A DNA stretch of 64,000 nucleotides from Myotis daubentonii (Eukaryota; Chordata; Mammalia; Chiroptera; Vespertilionidae). The notes beneath the pieces were generated by a model. The model was given only the letters and a program-made list of their open reading frames with translations, was not told the origin of the DNA and ran no database searches. This document shows, piece after piece, positions 11,312 to 22,060 of the stretch. Numbering within the stretch: position 1 is the first letter of the stretch; each line of letters opens with the position of its first letter. Position numbers and translations under genes: made by a program. The DNA is taken from assembly GCF_963259705.1 (NCBI RefSeq), contig NC_081846.1, positions 56,945,205 to 57,009,204 of the forward strand, written 5' to 3'.

Positions 11312-12005
11312 TCTATAATAATAAAAGCGTAATATGCAAATAAGCCAAATGACTGAACAACAGAATGACCGTCTGGATGACCTTCTGGACGACCATGCTA
11401 TGACATGCACTGGCACCAGGCCAGCCAAGGTGGGTGCGATGCGATGGTCGGGGGCCCTGCCATCGCCCCACAATCGCCCCGCAGAGGGAGGCCCAAGCCA
11501 CCCTCTGCAGGGTGATCAATGGGGAGGCTCCACAATTGATCTCTCCAAAGAGGGAGGCCCAGGCTAACCAGCCAGCGGCACTGCAGTGGGTGGGTGGGGC
11601 TTCCCTCTGCTGGGTGATCAATCGTGGAGCCCCTTGATCGATCACCTCAAAGAGGGAGGCCCAGGCCACCAGCCAGTGATGCTGTGGCAGGTGTGTGGGG
11701 CCGGCTAGTGATCACCCCACAGAGGGAGGCCCAGGCCAGCCAAGCGATTGCTCCCCATGCCTGTTGCCCACAGAGGGAAGTGTCCAGTGGCGGGGGAGGG
11801 GGGATAGCACCACACAGATGGCAAGCAGTGGCAGCAGCAGGGGGCTGGGCCAGCTGCTGGCAGCCAGGGGAAGGAAAGCCCCAATAGGCCTTAATTGCCG
11901 GCCAGGCCTAGGGACCCTACCCGAGGGGTCCTAGATTATGAGAGGGTGCATGTCAGGCTGAGGGACAACCCCCCCCTACACGAATTTCATGCACCAGGCC
12001 TCTAG
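11312..12005 (+). mobile_element. 694-bp HeliBat-type Helitron with internal repeats
   Basis: Starts TCTATAATAATAAAAGCG with 'aatatgcaaataagcc' and ends with 'atttcatgcaccaggcc' plus CTAG. The interior repeats a unit around 'cagagggaggcccaggcc' four or five times (near 11478, 11548, 11652 and 11718), interleaved with reverse copies ('ccctctgctgggtgatcaat'). Its 3' end touches the next Helitron directly. No helicase or Rep coding sequence. Confidence 0.82.
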
Positions 12006-12219
12006 TTATAGATAAAAGGCTAAGTTGACTAGCGCATACACAATACATATAAAGCTCTTGCTGACGCCAATCGCAGGTGTATGTTTCAATCTGTCATTGT
12101 TGATCGTGAATTTGGTTGACACTTCTACTATAGAGAAAGGGCAAATAGCGATATTAAAATATTTCTTCTAATTAATTTCCTTTCAATGTGCACAAATCCG
12201 TGCACCGGGCCACTTGTAG
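12006..12219 (+). mobile_element. Second Helitron of a tandem pair (distinct subfamily)
   Basis: Begins immediately after the CTAG of the preceding element with 'ttatagataaaaggctaag'. It ends with the hairpin 'gtgcacaaatccgtgcacc' and 'gggccacttgtag', a diverged CTCTAG end. The interior ('cgccaatcgcaggtgtatg') is unlike the other Helitrons here, so it is a different non-autonomous subfamily with a shared 3' end. Confidence 0.7.
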
Positions 12220-12234
12220 TAAATAAAATCTCAG

Positions 12235-12600
12235 TGGCTGAAAATATAAAAATTGTTTCTTACTCATTCCATTCACCCTTCCCGGGTCAGCAGGGAGAAT
12301 CTCCTCATTACAGCCATTGACCCCAAGCAGAGAGAGCAGCCACCATCCTGAATGTGGCCAGTCACATGTCAAACGAAAAGACCTTGCACTGGCCGTTTCA
12401 AATATGTTTGCTTACGATTCTTCAGCTAGGACCAGTCCCACAGCCCCACCCAACCACAAGCGGGCCAAGAAGTGCAAGCCTACCATGTGTGGGGAAGGGG
12501 AGCACCAGAAGGAGCTAGCCAATCGCTCTAAAGACATTAGAAAGATAGCCTCACCGAGTGCCTGTTCTATCTATCCCAGCTGTGGGTCCTATCACATTAG
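12235..12600 (-). repeat. Old dispersed repeat, family unassigned
   Basis: Phrases such as 'ggctgaaaatataaaaattgtttcttactc' and 'agaaggagctagcca' have the layout of an ancient mammalian repeat related to the one at 19530-19945. The 95-codon frame 12317-12604 has no domain, and I regard it as chance. Confidence 0.35.
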
Positions 12601-12612
12601 CTAATTCTTATA

Positions 12613-12777
12613 CAGTGGGGCCTTGACTTACAAGTGTCCTGACTAACGAGTTTTTTGAGATACCAGCTGTCTCTTGGCCGATTTTTTGCATTGAGTTGAT
12701 AGAGTAATTTGAGTTAACGAGCTCCTTAATGAGCTTGGTCTCGGAACGAATTAAACTCGTAAGTCAAGGCCCCACTG
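12613..12777. mobile_element. Tc1/mariner-type miniature element
   Basis: 165 bp bounded by perfect 18-bp inverted ends, CAGTGGGGCCTTGACTTA and its complement. It is flanked on both sides by TA, the standard Tc1/mariner/pogo target duplication. A second inverted layer inside ('ctcgt...acgag') makes the whole unit fold as a near-complete hairpin. No transposase frame. Confidence 0.8.
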
Positions 12778-12869
12778 TAACTAATTTTGATAGTTTAACT
12801 TTAATTTCCAGACAAGAAATCTGAGATTTAGGTAGGTCAAGTAATTTTTCTAAGAATCCCACCTAATAT

Positions 12870-13217
12870 TCTATCTAATAAAAAGGTAATATGCAAATTA
12901 ACCATAACTTTGTAACAAAGACAGCGGTGCCCATAGCCACAAGATGGCAGCATCCAGTCCTGGGGGGTGGGAGGGGGGTGGCCGTTGAGAGCGGGCAGCG
13001 TGAGTGGCCTGGCGGAATGTTTGCTTCATCGCCGTGGTGACGAGGCAAGCATCCCACTCAGGCCGTGGAGAGCCTCTGGACAGCAGGCACAGAGCGGCCA
13101 GGCCCCACAGAGAGCAGAGAACCACGGGGAGTGGGCCAGATTGGAGAGGGTTCCCTTGTGGGCTCCCAGATTGGAGAGAGCGCAGGTCAGGCTGAGGGAC
13201 CCACCCCCCATATATAT
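12870..13217 (+). mobile_element. Helitron, 3' end lost or disrupted
   Basis: Starts TCTATCTAATAAAAAGG, then 'taatatgcaaattaacc', as in the other copies, and continues through 'gcgcaggtcaggctgagggacc', the segment that normally precedes the 3' hairpin. The hairpin and CTAG are missing. A (TA)n tract and a reverse Ves SINE follow instead. Confidence 0.72.
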
Positions 13218-13487
13218 ATATTTTTTTTTTAATTTATTTTTTTTAATCCTCACCTGAGGATATTTTTCCATTGTTTTTTAGGGAGAGTGGAAGAGAGAGG
13301 GAAAGACAGAGAGAAATATCAATGTGAGAGAAACACATCGATTGGTTGCCTCCTGCAGGAGCTGTGACCAGGGCCTGGGCCAGGGAGGAGCCTGCAACCA
13401 AGAGACATGCCCTTGACCGGAATCAAACCTGGGACCCTTCAGTCCACAGGCCGGTGCTCTATCCACTGAGCCAAACAGGCTAGGGCT
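13218..13487 (-). repeat. Ves SINE
   Basis: Reverse copy with a T-rich start, 'cctcacctgaggatatttttccattg', and the end 'ccactgagccaaacaggctagggc'. It belongs to the longer 'ggctcagtggatagagc' class. It lies at the broken 3' side of the Helitron before it. Confidence 0.88.
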
Positions 13488-13489
13488 AA

Positions 13490-14076
13490 TATATAGATTT
13501 TATTTTAATTTCATCTGATTCCTAAGTCCCTCCCCAAGCCTCCTAGTATAACATGCTTAACTGCTCACAACCTTGAGGGGCCAGGGGGATAGGGGTGGAG
13601 GGATAAAAAGGGGGAGAAAAGGGCTTATTGTTACTTCTCTCCAGAAAGCCTAACAGCCCATACTTCCTTGGCCTCATTAGTATAATGAGGTGACCAACTG
13701 AACTAACCTAACCAAGGAGCTGAAACAGAACCCTATAAGACCAGAAACAAAAGTGATTAAAACGTGATGTGGAGAAGGAGACACTGAGGATGCCAAGTGG
13801 GTCAGACAGGCAGGGCCCTCAAATCGAGAGGCAGCAACATGCTATTTCTGTTCCTCAAAACCTTCAAGTGGTCACTTCAGAAGGTCTCCTATTACCCAGG
13901 GTGACCCCAGTGGCTTTAAGGAGCTCTCTTGCTGTTATGTAATTCTCCCCTTTAATCCCTAAAGAGTGTTTGAGATTTTGAAAAGTTCCCTAAAAGCATG
14001 ATGTCAGTATTTTTTATTACTGCTCTGAATATGCTAATTCTGAGCGGGGTTTACATTTCGAAGTGAAGTGCACACT
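13490..14076. other. No gene seen
   Basis: No repeat family or exon recognised. It precedes the ERV LTR. Confidence 0.45.
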
Positions 14077-15130
14077 TGCCGGGAGCCGGTCCATCCTTGC
14101 TGTTTCAAGGGACCTGGCATATATGGCATACGGTTCTTAATCTGTTTGCTCACCTTCTTGGCACTGTGTTTTAACCAAGGTCACCTCTCCGAGAAAGGTT
14201 GAATCCCCAGGTAGGGATTTTCCCCTGAAGTTAGGGAGGGAATAAAACCCCTCAACTAAGTGCCAGGCGGGTAATTAATCCCTTTAACTACGAACAATCA
14301 TGCTTAAACTACATAATCTTTCCTCCCTGGAATGGAGATAAGAAACGCCCTAACCTTTGTAATAGAGATTGATAGGATTGAATCAACTGGTATAAATACA
14401 GTTGTAACAAGACAGAAACACTCAGAACTTAGAACACAGAATTCAGAAGACAGAACTCAGAACACAGAACTAAGGACACAGGGCTTGGAAGACAGGACCA
14501 AGAGAGACAGAGCCTAGGCACAGAACCTACACAGAACATTCTCTAGAGACAGAAGGACTTCACTGGCGAGAGCATGCCGGAGGATCCTGGAGAGGGACTG
14601 GCCTCGGAGCCTAGAGACAGAGCCTAGCGGGAGAACATGGCAAGGGATCCTGGACTGAACCTGACTACAGAGATTGGCAGGAGAACCTGACTGGAACCTG
14701 GACACTGAACCTGACTGGAGAGCCTGGACAGAACCTGGCTGGAGAACCTAGCGAGGGAACATGGCTACAGAACCTCGCTGGAGATCCGAAGCAGAACCTC
14801 TCTGGAGATCCAGACCAGAACTTGGCTGGAGATCCGGGCTAGAGATCCTGGCTAGGCTGCTGATCAACTGAACACTGTTCCCGTGCCATTCCTTCTTCGC
14901 CGACTCCGTCTACACCTTTGGGGACCCCTGGACCCGCTGGGGTTGGACCCCGGCACACACTCAAGAATGTCGGAGAGCCTGCTTCTACCTGGACGTCTCA
15001 GGCAGGATGTGGCAGCGCACCCGGGCCCTGCTTGCACCAGGGATGCAATGTTCCGCAAGGAAAGGCTGGTCCTTTAAGCTTTTAACAAGGCTTTTACATT
15101 GTGTCTCATGTCTACTACAAAGGTAACAGT
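14077..15130 (+). repeat. Probable ERV solo LTR with tandem repeats
   Basis: LTR-like unit starting TGCCGGGAGCCGG. A TATA box (TATAAATA, 14391-14398) lies in a promoter-like context. Downstream, 14425-14510 repeats 'agaacacagaac'-type units, and 14630-14860 holds a 24-30 bp imperfect tandem repeat around 'gaacctgactggaga'. The end resembles an LTR U5 ('attgtgtctcatgtctactac'). No primer-binding site, gag or pol follows, so it reads as a solo LTR. No clear flanking duplication was found and the 3' boundary is approximate. Confidence 0.5.
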
Positions 15131-15370
15131 ACGACCTTACGTATCCAACCACAGTTGAAGATGTTGATTAATACAGCTAGATTTTGATTTCTCTAAGTAC
15201 ACTCTTAAAAAATATGTAAATCTGGAGAAATAGAATTCCTTCTCTTATGAAGGCTGCCGAAAAATGCTTGTCATACAATGTTCCATGTAAAAGGCAGCCT
15301 GCGTACTTTTACAGCACCCTCAGTTCCGGACCTGCTAGGCAGCAGTACTCACTGGCCTTCATATACAACC

Positions 15371-15566
15371 CAGCTCAACCGACGTGGCTCAGTGGTTGAG
15401 CGTCAACTTACGAACCAATTCGATTCCCGGTCTGGGCATATGCCTGGGTTGCAGGCTCAATCCCCAGTGTGGGGCATACAGGAGGCAGCTGATCTATGAG
15501 TCTCCCTCATCGTTGATGTTTCTGTCTCTCTCTCTCTCTTGCTTCCTCTCTGACATCAATTAAAAG
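15371..15566 (+). repeat. Ves SINE
   Basis: Starts 'cagctcaaccgacgtggctcagtggttg' and ends 'gacatcaattaaaagg'. A short deletion removes part of the region before the B box. It abuts a second Ves copy. Confidence 0.87.
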
Positions 15567-15575
15567 GTATAAATA

Positions 15576-15795
15576 GCCCTACCTGGTTTGGCTCAGTGGA
15601 TAGACCATGGTCTGCGGTTTCAAAGGTCCCAGGTTCGATTCCAGTCAAGGACACATGCCCGGGTTGTGGGCTCAATCCCTAGTGGGGGTTGTGCAGGAGG
15701 CATCTGGTCAATGATTCTCTCTCATCATTGATGTTTCTATCTCTCTCTCCCTCTCTATCTCCCTCCATCTCTGAAATCAATAAAGACATATTTAA
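15576..15795 (+). repeat. Ves SINE, tandem with previous copy
   Basis: Starts 'gccctacctggtttggctcag' and has the B box GGTTCGATTCC intact. It ends 'gaaatcaataaagacatattt'. Only about 10 bp separate it from the upstream SINE, and the two belong to different Ves classes, so this is insertion into a SINE tail and not a dimer. Confidence 0.88.
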
Positions 15796-15799
15796 TAAA

Positions 15800-16395
15800 T
15801 AAAATGTATAAAATATATATGTATATACCAACCTGGATATGCTTGGAAGGGTCGATGCCCCCCCCCCTCTGATATTTGAGTTATAGATTACAGAGGATTT
15901 TCTTCCCTGTTTCTCAATGTTTCCTTAGCATTACTTTTATGATAAAAATCGCTTTTAAACTTGAAGAGCATTTACTATATGAGGTCAAGCACTTCACATT
16001 ACACACTTCTATATTTCCACAGATTTAAAAAAAATGGAAATCACAGTGAAGATAGAGTATCAGAGACTCAAACAGTACTCTTAAAATAATCAGTATGGCA
16101 TGGAAGTCAAAACTCAATTTTAAGAGGAATGTCCTAGACTTGAGGGTCACCCCTCCTTATAACAGCCCAAATGTAAGTCACCTGAATAAATAGAGAGACG
16201 AGAAGAAAAGGGCAGCCTGAACTCTGCAGCCCCTCATATCTAAAAGAAGAAACAGAAGAGGTAACACCAATTGACCCTGTGTGTCTCACGGGCTTTGCAT
16301 CTCTGGGAGGGTTAAGATGACAGCCTATTCTAAACACATGCTCATTTACGTTAGCAGCCTTTCTATGGGTGACTTAAGTGCACATTTGAAACATT
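15800..16395. other. No gene seen
   Basis: AT-rich with a C-run near 15861. The frame at 16134-16337 (minus) has no domain. No repeat family recognised. Confidence 0.45.
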
Positions 16396-16400
16396 CCAAC

Positions 16401-16420
16401 GGGGGGGGGGGGGAGGGGGG
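16401..16420. repeat. Poly(G) run
   Basis: Thirteen G, one A, six G. Simple low-complexity tract, able to form G-quadruplex in principle. Confidence 0.9.
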
Positions 16421-16429
16421 AAGACATCA

Positions 16430-17285
16430 AAGGACCAAATAAATCTACACAAGCATGGGAATTTCAGAGCCAGTTTATTTAGACTTTATCTCACTCTCAT
16501 TTGCCCACCACAATCCAAATGAGACATAAAGCAGTCAGGACCCGAAAGACCTGCTTTCCATAGTCAAAACAGCGTAGATCCTGGCTCTCTTTTGGGATTG
16601 TTATCGTAGATGCTTTAACTGTGTTAGCAGAGGGGACTGAGGGCAGAGGTGGGGACAGTGGTTTTACTGACATATAGGTGTCGAAGAAGTGTGAAATTCC
16701 TGTCTGAACACAGTTAAATCTGGACACTAAAAAGCACAGGCACAGGTCGAGAGCAGGTTTTATACTGCTTGGGTGGTGGGCTGGAATGGCCATGGCTGGA
16801 ATGCCCCGAACACCCCCCATGTGGGTGATGATGTAATTCAAGCTGAACGGTTACTTTAACTTTTCAGACAGCCGGTCTAGGTCTAGCTTCCTTTGTCTTA
16901 GCCTAACACTCTCTTTTTAATGGCTTTCCCCTTCTTCTCTTACACTCTTTCCTCCCTTGATGGTATCATTCATATGGGAAATCGCAGATGTTTAGTTTAT
17001 ATAACAGGCAAGATTAATATTCACTTTTTAAAAAATCTAGTACATGGGTAAAACCCATATACCAGCACATTCAATACTCACACAAAGAACTCTGGGGCCC
17101 TTAGCTTTAGTAAGAGCTAAAGAATGTTTTAAAGTGGAGAGCAAGAAATAATGGGAATATTTGCTACAGGATGCGGACGTCAGTCCCCTGGTGCCATGAG
17201 CTCAACAGGAATTAAATGTGACTATGAACAGGGGAGGTCATGAAGTCAGTGGTGTTTTTTTAGAAGTCCTTACTCTGCAAACTGC
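16430..17285. other. No gene seen
   Basis: Contains a 114-codon minus-strand frame (16497-16841) without recognisable domain or signal. It is not treated as a gene. Confidence 0.4.
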
Positions 17286-17290
17286 TAGAC

Positions 17291-17507
17291 CAGTGGTTCT
17301 CAACCTTCTGGCCCTTTAAATACAGTTCCTCATGTTGTGACCCCCAACCATAAAATTATTTTCGTTGCTACTTCATAACTGTAATGTTGCTACTGTTATG
17401 AATCGTAATGTAAATATCTGATATGCAGGATGGTCTTAGGCGACCCCTGTGAAAGGGCCATTTGACCACCAAAGGGGTCGCGACCCACAGGTTGAGAACA
17501 AACCACT
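17291..17507 (-). mobile_element. SPIN-like non-autonomous hAT transposon
   Basis: Starts CAGTGGTTCTCAACCTT and ends 'ggtcgcgacccacaggttgagaac'. It is the same family as 4918-5159 in opposite orientation: the segment 'ggtcttaggcgacccctgtgaaagg' is the complement of the one there. Flanks TGCTAGAC and CACTAGAC give a plausible 8-bp TSD around CTAG. The right terminus has a small AAA insertion. Confidence 0.82.
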
Positions 17508-17514
17508 AGACTGA

Positions 17515-18160
17515 TTTGTTGGGTAGAAGAGAAGAAATGATGTGAACAAGAGACAAATGCTGAAGTTTTAATGGGTGCATCTCAGAGGAAGGTTATGGAG
17601 GTGAAGGGAAAGATGCAGATATTAAAGCTACACTTTTTAACTGTGTCTTGACTGGTGGCACTACCATTCATCAATACCGCACGTGTAAGTGCTGGTTCTC
17701 TTAAGGGAAAAAATCAGAAAAGGGTTCTTTGTCCTTTGTTAACACAAACATAAACATTTGTACAACAGAAAGAAAGACCCTCTGGGGTTTTTCTCCTTTG
17801 CAAGGCAGGGATGGCTGGGTAATATCCATTCAGAAAAACAATTATGATTGATGACTGGCTATGTCTTGTGTTTTATGTCACTAGGAGGAGATATTTTATA
17901 TGATTTTGGCCTGTTTCTCTGTAGAATATGCAGTCACCACTACCAGTCATTGAAAGAGTTTCTTACATGGTTCTTGAAATATGTATTGTTCTTTCTAGGT
18001 CCAGCAAATGATGAACTAGTGCTTTTCCTTAAAGATTCCCTTTTCATTTTAACTTAAAATGTTTTTGTAAAAATTATGAATGCTAATTGTAAAAATATAA
18101 ACAATGAAGAGGAATATTAAAAGTTTTTAAAGTAAAATGTTCTCTCCTACTCTTCTATTC
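17515..18160. other. No gene seen
   Basis: A 69-codon plus-strand frame (17848-18057) is rich in hydrophobic residues but has no family match I can recognise. No repeat family assigned. Confidence 0.4.
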
Positions 18161-18164
18161 ATAC

Positions 18165-18870
18165 TCATTTTAGTTACCTATTGCTGCAGAACAAATTACC
18201 CTCCGAACTTACTGGCTTAAAACAATATATGATCTCACACGGTTTCTTTTTTTTTTTTCTTTTCTTTTTCTTTAAAGGGGACTGTTTCCCTGGCCGGTGT
18301 GCTCAGTGGTTAGAGAGTTGGCCTGTGTACTGAAAGGTCACAAGTTCTATTCCTTGTCAAGGGCAGGTACCTGGGTTTCAGGTTTCATACCTGGCCACAG
18401 TGGAGGCATGAGCAGGAGGCAACCAATTGAAGGGTCTCTTTCACATCGATGTTTCTCTCCCTCTCTCTATCTCTCTCCTTCCCTTCCACACTTTCTAAAA
18501 ATCAATGGAAAAAATATCTTCAGGTGAGGATTAACTAAAAAAAGGGGGGGGGGGACTGTTGATTTCCCCCACAGTGTTATTGTCCACATGCTTTCTGTGG
18601 GTGAGAAATCCAGAGTGGATTAGCGGGTGGTTCTTGGCTCAGAGTCTCCCACAGGTGGCAGCCATGGTGCCAGCAGGACCGTAGCATCTGAAGGCTTGGC
18701 TGGGGCTGAAGGATCCACGACCAAGGAGATGTGCTCACACACCTGGCAAACCAGTGCTGGTTGCTGGGAGCAGGCCTCGGTTCTTTGCCCGATGGACCTC
18801 ACCATAACACTGTTTTCACAAGATGGAAGCTGACTGTGCCCAGGGTGCATGGTACAACATACAGAGCAAG
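18165..18870 (+). repeat. Old dispersed repeat split by a Ves SINE
   Basis: The left part 'agttacctattgctgcagaacaaattacc' and the right part 'gcatctgaaggcttggctggggctgaaggatcc' belong to one ancient mammalian repeat, the same phrasing family as 3735-4096. The Ves copy 18289-18544 interrupts it. Family name not assigned. Confidence 0.5.
18289..18544 (+). repeat. Ves SINE
   Basis: Starts 'ccctggccggtgtgctcagtgg' and ends 'aaaatcaatggaaaaaatatcttcaggtgagg' with an A/G-run tail. It belongs to the longer class and lies in the older repeat around it. Confidence 0.85.
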
Positions 18871-19029
18871 GTCAAATGTCTTTTAGAACCCAATCTCGGG
18901 AATCTCACTCACACTCACACACACCACACACATACACACTGCAGCCCACGCTCCAGGGAAGGGAAAATGGACCCTACCTTTGGAGAGAGGAGCACGACTA
19001 TGAACATATTTAAAGTCACAACAGTGCTC

Positions 19030-19515
19030 CTATTCTTCAGCAGTTACTATTATTAATATATTGGTATGTAAATTATACCAAAAAGTCTTCCCAGACTTTT
19101 TTCTATGTGCATACAAATATATTTATGTTCATATGTATTCATATATTGTTACATGCTTTATATACATATATGGTTGTTTTATAAAACTTAGAAACATGCA
19201 AATTTTTATTCATTAGATAATTTAAGGACATAATTTCTCCTCATAATACATGCCTTGTTCTTTTTAATAGCTGCATAGCATTTCATTAGAACTTAAAATG
19301 TATTTAATCATTTCCCTAAAGATGTGCATTCTGGTTGTCTACAGTCTTTTGTTAACTATGATGATATTGCAGTGGACATCCTGGTACATAAAACCTTACC
19401 TGCTTGTCTAGGTATTTCTGTATGATACATTCTTATAAATGGAATTGCTGTATCAAAACATTTCTGCTTTTACTGGTTTGGCAGTTACTATCAAGTTTCC
19501 CTCCAAAAGTGTAAC
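19030..19515 (-). repeat. Old L1M fragment, reverse
   Basis: Reverse L1M phrases: 'tagctgcatagcatttcattag', 'cctaaagatgtgcattctggttgtc', 'tataaatggaattgctgtatcaaaac'. Degenerate and non-coding. Confidence 0.6.
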
Positions 19516-19529
19516 AATATTCATTTAGT

Positions 19530-19945
19530 CATTGTATTGGTTAGAGTTAGACTAAGCTGCAGTATTAAAGAGAGGTAATTTTTTTTCCATGGCTTAAAGA
19601 TAAGTTTATTTTTCTCTTCTGTAATAGTTCAAAGCAAATTTCCCCAACAGTAGCAGTGGGCCTGGAGTATGGGAGGTGTTTGTACACGCAGCTGTTATCT
19701 ACACAGTCCTTCAGGGATCCCGGATTGTAGTGTCTCTGCCATCTTCATGCCATCTTTATGACTCTGGATGTTACCTTCACCGTTCTAAGCAATGGAGAAG
19801 GAGGAAAGGGCATGAAGGGACAAGCCTGGGAATTTTTATTGGTCTAGGCCTAGAAGTGTTATTCATTGCTCCACTCATTTCATTGATAGAATTGCAAAGG
19901 ATGCTGGGAAACATGATAAAGTTAGGTAATTATATGTCCAGCTAG
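19530..19945 (-). repeat. Old dispersed repeat, family unassigned
   Basis: Runs from 'attggttagagttagactaagctgc' to 'aattgcaaaggatgctgggaaacatg'. The order 'furniture' is that of an ancient mammalian repeat. The 89-codon frame inside has no domain. Confidence 0.4.
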
Positions 19946-20059
19946 CTTTTTCTGCCGCAGGGATTTAAGAATATTTAAAATTGCTACATCATGGATATCA
20001 AGCAAACAAAATAGATGCTAATTGCAGACAACTGGAAGAGCTAAGCAATATATACTTAC

Positions 20060-20307
20060 TGATTGTTTGTTTGTTTGTTTGTTAATCCTTACCCAAGGAT
20101 ATTTTTCCATTGATTTTTAGGAAGAGTAGAGGAGAGAGGGAAAGACAGAGAGAAACATAGATGTTAAAGAAACACATCCATTGGTTGCCTCCTGCATGAG
20201 CCCCGACCAGGGCCTGGGCCAAGGTACGTTCCCCTGACTAGAATCGAACCCAGGACCCTTTGGTCCACAGGCCAACACTCTATCCACTGAGCCAAACCGG
20301 CTAGGGC
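20060..20307 (-). repeat. Ves SINE
   Basis: Reverse copy preceded by a (TTTG)n tail variant. Contains 'cattgatttttaggaagagtagagg' and the end 'cactgagccaaaccggctagggc'. Confidence 0.88.
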
Positions 20308-20309
20308 TA

Positions 20310-20650
20310 TACCAACTAAGTATTAATCCTACTATACTTGCATGAAAAATTTAAAATCAAAATCCCAATAATATTTTTCATGGACTCAAAATAGATTTTT
20401 GTTTTGCAGCTTAAGTTGTTTTTAACTTATCCAAATGATCAAATTTTGAAAAGAAAGATGATTTCTTTTCAAAAGGAATAAATCAATGAGACATTATCAT
20501 AAAAACAGAAATTCTGCTAGACTCTCAAATGTAACCATCATTTTTTCTTGGAGACCACCCTCTCCAAGCCCATCATCGTGCTGTTTCAATGGGGAGTGGT
20601 TGCTCTCTAGGCTTTCTGTACTGCCTAAGGTTTCCCTTTGTGGCTTTCCT
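20310..20650. other. No gene seen
   Basis: AT-rich, no family recognised. Confidence 0.45.
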
Positions 20651-20654
20651 ATTT

Positions 20655-20899
20655 TTTAAAAAAATATGTTTTATTGATTTTAGAGACAGAGGGAGAGTGA
20701 GCAGGAGGAGGAGGAGGAGGAGGAGGAGAGAGAGAGAGAGAGAGAGAGAGACATTGATGTAAGAGAAACATTGATCAGTTGCCTCCCACACTCACCTCGA
20801 CTGGGGATCAAACCCACAGCCTGGTACATGTCCTGATTAACTAGTGACCTTTCAGTGCACAGGATGAAGGGCATCCAACTGAGCTGCACCAGCCAGGGT
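20655..20899 (-). repeat. Ves SINE with (GAG)n/(GA)n expansion
   Basis: Reverse copy. The purine-rich body has expanded to (GGA)n followed by (GA)n at 20701-20750. The end 'actgagctgcaccagccaggg' is the complement of the SINE start. Confidence 0.87.
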
Positions 20900-20949
20900 G
20901 CTTTCCTATTTTGTTGTTGTTCTTATCTTATTTCTTGGTTTATTCAATC

Positions 20950-22060
20950 ATTTTGCTGGAGCCCAACCTTTAGTGGCTTTCTGAGAAAGGGTACCTGGAA
21001 GGTAAATATTTTGAGGTCTTGCATGACTAAAGATATTTTTATTCCTCCTTCGAGCTTGATTGACAATTTAGCTGGGTATTAATCGATAAGCTTCCTGCCC
21101 GCCCCCGCCCCCCCTCCCCCAAACTGTCTTCTGGCATCCAGTGTTGCTGTGAAGAAGTCTAGTGTCATTTTTCTATCCATTTCTCTAGCTATATCACCTG
21201 TTTTCTCTTTCTTGAAGCTTTTGGACTCGTCTCTTTCTCCCCGGTGTTCTGAGATGATGTGAAGATATGCCACGGCTTTTTGTATGTTGGTGTCATTTGG
21301 TTCACTGGGCACTCAGTGGGACCTGACCCTATGAAGAGTCACATCAGCTAGTTGTTAGGACTTTTCTTCTATGATTTCTCTGATAATTTCTTCCTTTCAT
21401 TTTTTTTCTTTTTAATCTCTCTGGCCTGTTAATCAGATGACAAACTCCCTAGATTGATTATCTCATTTCTTTATTTTCTCTCTACCACTTTTCTGTCAGT
21501 GGTTGTCATCAGATAAGATATAATATTCATTGTCTGTAGGCGCAGTCTTTCTTGATCAATATTTTTATAATCTGGTCATCTGCTCAAATTTAGGAGAGGA
21601 GGAGGAGGGGGGGAGGGGGAGGGGAGGGGAGGGGAGAGGGAGAAGGGAAGGGGAGAACATTGGAGGGAGAAGGGGATGGGTCGGGAGAGGGGGAGGGGGA
21701 CGGGGAGGGAGAGGGCGAGGGGGACAGGGAGAGGGGGAGATGGGGGGAGAGGGAACTGAACTGCAGAGGCTGGATTAAGCCAGGAGTGTTGCTTCGCTGT
21801 CATTATGGGACCTTTGTCTCTGGGTCTTTGCTTTCAGTGCTCCCGCCAATGCCATTTAAATAACTCACCTTCTATTTATATCAGAGGTGTGTCTTCTGTT
21901 CACAGTTACCTTACTCTTACTCCCTGTTTATTGATGACCCGGACTGCCTTAGGGTATCTTTGTACAACTTTCTCATTTCTGGTGTCTTTTAGCTTTTCCT
22001 GTTATAACGACAGTTTCCTGGTGTTTTTCACACAATGTTCCCAAGATAATTAAATCATAT
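20950..22060 (-). repeat. Old LINE-like dispersed repeat
   Basis: Phrases 'ttgaggtcttgcatgactaaag', 'gtcttctggcatccagtgttgctgtgaag' and 'ctttctccccggtgttctgagatgatg' are recurrent in an ancient mammalian repeat whose name I cannot assign securely. A purine tract (21593-21754) is embedded in it. Confidence 0.4.
21593..21754. repeat. Polypurine G/A tract
   Basis: About 160 bases of nearly uninterrupted GGA/GGGA repeats with only occasional C or T. Many closely spaced G3-G7 runs give strong G-quadruplex and triplex potential. It yields spurious glycine/arginine-rich and proline-rich frames on both strands. Confidence 0.9.

Noticed and set aside
11467..11730. CRISPR-like repeat array
   Set aside because: The repeats are uneven, lie within a Helitron and have no regular spacers; the genome is mammalian.
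13026..13271. Coding exon in the Helitron at 12870
   Set aside because: Frames of 60-96 codons overlap on both strands and lie in transposon sequence; no captured gene could be recognised.
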